Assembly: GCA_013817465.1 (NCBI GenBank)
Contig: JACDCP010000085.1
Coordinates: 1 to 10,666, forward strand
Reading direction: 5' to 3'
Source of the DNA: Gammaproteobacteria bacterium
GTDB taxonomy: Bacteria; Pseudomonadota; Gammaproteobacteria; Steroidobacterales; JACDCP01
Length of the DNA: 10,666 bases
Part shown: positions 7,422 through 10,666 of the stretch, piece after piece
Layout: each line of letters begins with the position of its first letter
Position numbering within the stretch: the first letter of the stretch is position 1
The notes under the pieces: model-generated
What the model saw: the letters and a program-made list of their open reading frames with translations, nothing else
Told to the model about the DNA's origin: nothing
The model's database searches: none
Made by a program: the position numbers and the translations under genes

Positions 7422-7855
7422 TGCTGGTCGTGGACACCAATGTGCTGGTCTACGCCGCCGATGAAGACTCGCCCTTTCACAGCGCCTGTCGAAGCTGGGT
7501 CGAGCACAGGCGTGCCCGCCCGGATGCCTGGTACATCACCTGGGCTATCTGTTATGAATTCCTCCGCGTGGCCACGCACCCGAGGGTGATGCGCCGGCCG
7601 TGGAACGCGCCCGCGGCATGGAGTTTTGTCGCAGCGCTGCTCACGGCGCCGGGCCTGGGAATTCTGCTGGCCACGCAGCGACACGCCGAGGTCGCCGCGG
7701 AAGTGATCGCGGAACTTCCGCATCTGGCCGGGAATCTCCTGCATGACGCGCACACAGCGATCCTGATGCGGGAACACGGCATACGCGCTATCTGCACGCG
7801 CGACGCCGATTTTCACCGTTTTCCGTTCGTCGAAGTTGTCGACCCGGTCGGCTGA
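7421..7855 (+). CDS. vapC: VapC-type PIN-domain ribonuclease toxin 1
   Basis: A 144-residue PIN-domain endoribonuclease, expected to cleave tRNA, rRNA or mRNA in a Mg-dependent way when freed from VapB. The acidic active site is visible: D5 in VVDTNVLVY, E46 in ICYEFLRV, D109 in LLHDAHTA and D128/D130 in CTRDADF. The 3' block HTAILMREHGIRAICTRDAD is typical of the subgroup with the mycobacterial-type PIN toxins. It uses a GTG start whose G is the last base of the vapB1 TAG stop; GGAAGGG lies six bases upstream. All catalytic residues are intact, so the toxin looks functional. It converges on vapC2. Confidence 0.88.
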   Translation: MLVVDTNVLVYAADEDSPFHSACRSWVEHRRARPDAWYITWAICYEFLRVATHPRVMRRPWNAPAAWSFVAALLTAPGLGILLATQRHAEVAAEVIAELPHLAGNLLHDAHTAILMREHGIRAICTRDADFHRFPFVEVVDPVG

Positions 7856-7857
7856 CC

Positions 7858-8110
7858 TGGCTTTCCGACTACGGGGGTTGAGATCTCGGCTCCAGTGCCG
7901 GACCTGACGCCGCATCGATGATCGGATCGCGGCAATCATCGGGCCGGAGAAATGCAATTCGCCGCTTATCCTGCGGTCACCGCTACGAGAATCATCATGT
8001 CGTTGCCGACGATACCGATGACCTACACAGCCACTTAATAGTGACAGGAGACGAATCAGGCTTATCCAGCGAACGCGGCCGTCGAAAATACGGCGATAGT
8101 CCCCCGATGC
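7858..8110. other. Gene-free interval between the two convergent toxins
   Basis: Apart from the methyltransferase remnant, I see no convincing gene here. The only other structure is a weak stem, GCCGT and ACGGC around a seven-base loop near 8083-8099, just after the vapC2 stop. It has no T-tract. No attachment site, terminal inverted repeat or transposase remnant is recognisable. Confidence 0.5.
7966..8040 (-). pseudogene. Degraded 3' end of a DNA methyltransferase gene
   Basis: Read on the minus strand, this stretch gives Y-stop-VAV-stop-VIGIVGNDMMILVAV-TAG-stop. The intact methyltransferase at the right edge ends YKVAVKVIDIFGNDTMVLVP-VNVE-stop. The two align without gaps over 25 codons: 56 of 75 bases match by hand count, and 13 of the last 22 residues match. 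The terminal TAA is at the same place. Two lysine codons have become TAA and TAG, so it cannot be translated. Similarity fades above 8040 and below 7966. It lies about 70 bases beyond the vapC2 stop. It is either a decayed duplicate or the remnant of an older, diverged methyltransferase. Confidence 0.75.
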
Positions 8111-8479
8111 CTATGCTGTCTCGTACGCCAGCTTCATGGAGCGAGAAACGGCGCCGAGAGGCTTGTCACGGGTCCACAACAGCGCCGTTCCCGCCAGGGA
8201 AACCGCTGCGAGAAGATGCGCGTCGATGTAGCCGATTCCCCTGCCCATCAAGCGGTGCTCCTCGATGAAAAACAACATTTCCTCGTCGTTGGCAGCCGCT
8301 GCGAGCGGCAGCTTGCGCAACAACGAAAGAAGGGTTTGCCGATCCCTGAGATTGCCGCAAGCCAGCTCGCCAATGACGAACGGGTGCGTCAGCACGCTGC
8401 CTGTGTTCAACATCTCCGCCAGCAGTGGTTCGCCGGCGCGTAAGTGGTCGATCCAGACTGAAGTGTCGACCAGGATCAC
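8111..8479 (-). CDS. vapC: VapC-type PIN-domain ribonuclease toxin 2
   Basis: A 122-residue PIN endoribonuclease, the toxin of the second module. It starts MILVDTSVWIDHLRAGEPLL, with active-site residues D5, E38 (FVIGELACG), D86 (GIGYIDAHLL) and D105 (LWTRDKPL). GRGIGYIDAHLLAA with LWTRDK is characteristic of a VapC subgroup common in proteobacteria and distinct from vapC1. The length and all acidic residues are normal, so it appears intact. It starts at GTG 8479, overlapping the vapB2 stop as GTGA. No strong Shine-Dalgarno is present, which suggests translational coupling to the antitoxin. Confidence 0.9.
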   Translation of the reverse strand: MILVDTSVWIDHLRAGEPLLAEMLNTGSVLTHPFVIGELACGNLRDRQTLLSLLRKLPLAAAANDEEMLFFIEEHRLMGRGIGYIDAHLLAAVSLAGTALLWTRDKPLGAVSRSMKLAYETA

Positions 8480-8673
8480 GCCGGACGGGACGGCCTTCGC
8501 GGTACCGGCCGCAAATGCCGCTCGCTACCACCGAGACGCGCCAGGCGCCTCGCGCTTTCTCGCTCGATCAGGGCTTTGAGACCTTCCCGGACCAGTGCAG
8601 TCTTTTCGGTCAGGCCGCTGAGGCGTTGTGCCTCCGCGAGTAGCTGGTCGTTGATATTCAGCGTGGTCCGCAT
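8476..8673 (-). CDS. vapB: VapB-family antitoxin 2
   Basis: A 65-residue antitoxin paired with vapC2. MRTTLNINDQLLAEAQRLSG forms the ribbon and first helix; LTEKTALVREGLKALIERES forms the second helix. The tail ARRLARLGGSERHLRPVPRR is typical of the short VapB family whose C-terminus occupies the PIN active site. ATG 8673 starts the ribbon; reading further upstream would run through the promoter. It overlaps vapC2 by four bases. It shares only the general MxTTLNI start with vapB1 and is otherwise different, so the two modules are probably not a recent duplication of one another. Confidence 0.9.
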   Translation of the reverse strand: MRTTLNINDQLLAEAQRLSGLTEKTALVREGLKALIERESARRLARLGGSERHLRPVPRRPSRPA

Positions 8674-8703
8674 AATTGGGGATCCGGTGGGTGATGCAGA
8701 CAA

Positions 8704-8732
8704 ATCATACATCAATTGATGCGTTTTCAGTA
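8704..8732 (-). promoter_or_regulatory. Promoter and operator palindrome of vapBC2
   Basis: TATGAT (minus strand, 8704-8709) matches the -10 consensus at 5 of 6. Immediately upstream is the perfect 12-base palindrome CATCAATTGATG (8710-8721), within what would be the -35 to -10 spacer; the -35 itself (TACTGA at about 8727-8732) is poor. A repressor at this palindrome would block RNA polymerase, which fits autoregulation by the VapBC complex. This is inferred. Confidence 0.45.
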
Positions 8733-8845
8733 CACGCATAGGCTTCCGGCTTTTTTCCTGAGATTCCATGCGCCGGCATGCCGAGCGCTTCACGTGCCAT
8801 CAGAGCTTCGGGATTCACATTCGCTCGAATCGTCGGGATAGTCAT
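8705..8845 (-). CDS. Doubtful 46-residue open frame downstream of the methyltransferase
   Basis: From ATG 8845 the minus strand reads MTIPTIRANVNPEALMAREA, then about 26 further residues, and stops within the vapBC2 promoter. It is in the same frame as the methyltransferase, and the frame is open from directly after that gene's stop. The first 20 residues look protein-like; the rest less so. There is no clear Shine-Dalgarno. It could be the 5' stub of a gene once following the methyltransferase and lost on arrival of vapBC2, or simply chance. I do not recognise it. Confidence 0.2.
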   Translation of the reverse strand: MTIPTIRANVNPEALMAREALGMPAHGISGKKPEAYACTENASIDV

Positions 8846-8890
8846 AAACTTTCTGAGCTCAGCTCTCCATATCGACACCTGTTCGTCGAC

Positions 8891-10666
8891 TTACTCCACG
8901 TTCACCGGTACGAGCACCATGGTGTCGTTGCCGAAGATATCGATGACCTTGACGGCGACCTTGTAGCGGCCGGCCTCCGTGTATACGTGCGGAGCGGAGA
9001 TCAGCTCCAGCTCGCGGTTCCTGCGTGTGCGGAAGCTCTGCCATTCGTTCTCGAAAATGTAACTGCCGGTCCAGCGTTCCTCGTACTCGACCAGCTCGCC
9101 TTGTGCGGGCTCGAAGCCGGGAAGATTTCCGTCGACGCCCAGGCCGCTCGGTACCTTGATGATTTCCTTGCGACTCATGTAGTTGAAGTCGACGGCCCAG
9201 TAGTCGACCCAGTCGGTCCATTGCCTGGTCAGCAAGGCGCGCGTGATGACCCCGTCCTTGTCCTTGCTGAGCTTGATGAGCTGGCCGTTCTCGCACACGA
9301 CCTCGCTCTTTCCGTTCTTGAGGCTGGCCACAGCCGCCTCGGCGGCGCCCTGGCTGTAATAGACGGAGAAATCCGTCAGCTCGATGCGCAGGGTGAGCTT
9401 GTCTTTATCGTCGTAGCGCGGCGTCGCTTCGACGAAGCTCACGTCGTGGAAGACGACCTGATGCTTCTCGACGGCGCGCTTGTCGAAGACTTCGGCCGGG
9501 ATGTACTTCGGCGCAAGGTCGATGCCCTTCTGCTTCGCTTCGTCCAGTACGGCCGGAAAGAGGCCCATCTCGAACTCGAAGGCGAGCACGTCCACGCGCG
9601 AGGCGCCGCGCTTGCGGCATTCGGTGATGACTTCCTCGATGAACAGCCGGCCGACCGGCAGGTTGATCGGGCCGACGACGACGAGCCGGCCGGCATTCTT
9701 GCCGTGGAAGAAGCTATCGCCTTCGAGCGGCTGGGCGCGGTAGGCGCGCAGGATCAGCTCGCGGAATTCGTGCGCTTTCTGGGCCAGCGCCTGTTCTTTC
9801 TGCTCGAAGGTCAGACGGCCGCCGACGTGCAGATACGCCTGGCGCTCGTAGCGGCCGAGATTGAGGACTTCGAAGGCACGAAAAGGCTTGCCTGAAGCTT
9901 CCAGCTCGCGCTGCACCTGGATCAGGCGCTTGCGCGTCGTGTGGATGGCGAACTTGCCTAGGTCGACGCAAATCCATTTCCGGCCAAGCTTCTCGGCCAT
10001 GGCTGCAGTCGTTCCGCTGCCACAGAAGAAATCTGCGACCAAGTCGCCTTCGTTGCTGCTGGCGCTGATGATCCGCTCAAGGAGAGCCTCTGGCTTCTGT
10101 GTGGGATAGTCCACACGCTCGTTCGCAGAAGCCTGAACGGCGGAAAACTCCGTCCATACCGTCCCCATCAGCGCGCCTTTGGAATCGTCCAGATAAAGCT
10201 TGGTGGCAGGCCGTTTATCTTTGCTGTCTGGGTACCAAATGCGATCCTCGCGATCAAGTTCCGCCATTCTTTCAGGTGAATAACGCCAGCCCTTCTTGGG
10301 TGGCTGAAATCCCTTCCAGACATACATCATGTTTGGTCGCGGATTTGGACTGTCAATGGGGCCGAGTCGGTATCGCCCTCGATCGTCCTTGAAGCGGTAG
10401 CGCGTTTCGATGTCCTCTTCAGTTTGGTCGGTGAACTGCGGATTCCAGACAAATTGATCGCCGCGCTTGTAGAACAGGAGTGTATCTGCGATCGCGGCCC
10501 ACGATGTTGCGTCATTGTGAGTCCTCGCGCGTCTCCAAGTGATCTCATTCAGAAACTTGTCGCGGCCAAAAACGTCGTTCAGAGCGAGGCGGACGAACGA
10601 ATTGACTCGCCAATCGCAATGCACGTAGATGCTGCCATCCTTGTGCATCAGGTCGCGCATCAGAAC
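8891..10666 (-). CDS. Type III Mod-like adenine-specific DNA methyltransferase (5' end beyond window)
   Basis: Transfers a methyl group from S-adenosylmethionine to adenine in a DNA target. 591 residues are visible; the start and the expected DPPY motif lie past the right edge. Counting from an internal ATG at 10660: YVHCDWRVNSFVRLALNDVFG (11-31, split by the family's conserved HxDW) follows the catalytic region. A target-recognition stretch runs to about 180. Then come DYPTQKPEALLERI (184-197) and the SAM-binding DFFCGSGT (210-217). With the SAM motif after the recognition part, it is a beta-class enzyme. The C-terminal 350 residues are a long extension, including VVVGPINLPVGRLFIEE. It ends in a beta-rich tail whose AGRYKVAVKVIDIFGND pattern recalls PKD-like sandwiches. 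No restriction subunit follows; vapBC2 lies downstream. Confidence 0.88.
   Translation of the reverse strand, partial: VLMRDLMHKDGSIYVHCDWRVNSFVRLALNDVFGRDKFLNEITWRRARTHNDATSWAAIADTLLFYKRGDQFVWNPQFTDQTEEDIETRYRFKDDRGRYRLGPIDSPNPRPNMMYVWKGFQPPKKGWRYSPERMAELDREDRIWYPDSKDKRPATKLYLDDSKGALMGTVWTEFSAVQASANERVDYPTQKPEALLERIISASSNEGDLVADFFCGSGTTAAMAEKLGRKWICVDLGKFAIHTTRKRLIQVQRELEASGKPFRAFEVLNLGRYERQAYLHVGGRLTFEQKEQALAQKAHEFRELILRAYRAQPLEGDSFFHGKNAGRLVVVGPINLPVGRLFIEEVITECRKRGASRVDVLAFEFEMGLFPAVLDEAKQKGIDLAPKYIPAEVFDKRAVEKHQVVFHDVSFVEATPRYDDKDKLTLRIELTDFSVYYSQGAAEAAVASLKNGKSEVVCENGQLIKLSKDKDGVITRALLTRQWTDWVDYWAVDFNYMSRKEIIKVPSGLGVDGNLPGFEPAQGELVEYEERWTGSYIFENEWQSFRTRRNRELELISAPHVYTEAGRYKVAVKVIDIFGNDTMVLVPVNVE

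Noticed and set aside
7400..7957. Minus-strand open frame (185 codons) opposite vapC1, starting next to the methyltransferase remnant
   Set aside because: Mostly a shadow of vapC1. The short part outside it has no recognisable features.
7858..8890. Possible insertion sequence or transposon ends around vapBC2
   Set aside because: No terminal inverted repeats, target-site duplication or transposase remnant seen. The only flanking repeat is the methyltransferase tail.
8768..9895. Plus-strand open frame (375 codons) opposite the methyltransferase
   Set aside because: Antisense shadow. The opposite strand carries the methyltransferase motifs and a coherent protein.

Overview
The window is GC-rich (by eye about 60-65 %) and bacterial. 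The gene density, short overlaps, FTR1/cytochrome c fusion, Sel1-P4H oxygenase, GxSG rhomboid and VapBC modules point to a proteobacterium, probably gammaproteobacterial. This is inference from gene content, because no rRNA or taxonomic marker is present. There are nine clear protein genes, of which the two at the window edges are incomplete. I also find one degraded gene fragment, one doubtful small frame and several palindromic regulatory candidates. No tRNA, rRNA, CRISPR array, transposase or integrase is visible.

Left part (1-7088), chromosomal housekeeping or accessory metabolism. A minus-strand cytochrome c-FTR1 iron permease runs off the left edge. It is divergent from a plus-strand guanidino hydrolase of the arginine deiminase/DDAH family. 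That gene converges on a minus-strand cytoplasmic protein joining Sel1 repeats to a prolyl-4-hydroxylase-type Fe(II)/2-oxoglutarate dioxygenase. Two perfect palindromes lie between the convergent stops. The Sel1-P4H gene is divergent from a plus-strand operon of a secreted alpha/beta-hydrolase-domain protein and a rhomboid intramembrane protease. The two operon genes overlap by ATGA. The two divergent starts are only about 20 bp apart.

Right part (7089-10666), a defence/addiction region. vapB1-vapC1 (plus) and the unrelated vapB2-vapC2 (minus) converge. Each pair overlaps by 1-4 bases, and each has a palindrome at its promoter that fits autoregulation. The right edge holds the C-terminal two thirds or so of a beta-class, type III Mod-like adenine DNA methyltransferase (minus strand). 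No restriction subunit follows it. The place where a downstream gene might be expected holds a 46-codon open frame and then vapBC2.

The most notable find is between the two toxin genes. Positions 7966-8040 are a degraded copy of the last 25 codons of the methyltransferase, on the same strand. By hand count 56 of 75 bases match without gaps, and the TAA stop is in the same place. Two lysine codons have become stops. vapBC2 therefore sits between an intact and a decayed copy of the methyltransferase 3' end. This suggests duplication and decay of a restriction-modification locus around a toxin-antitoxin cassette.
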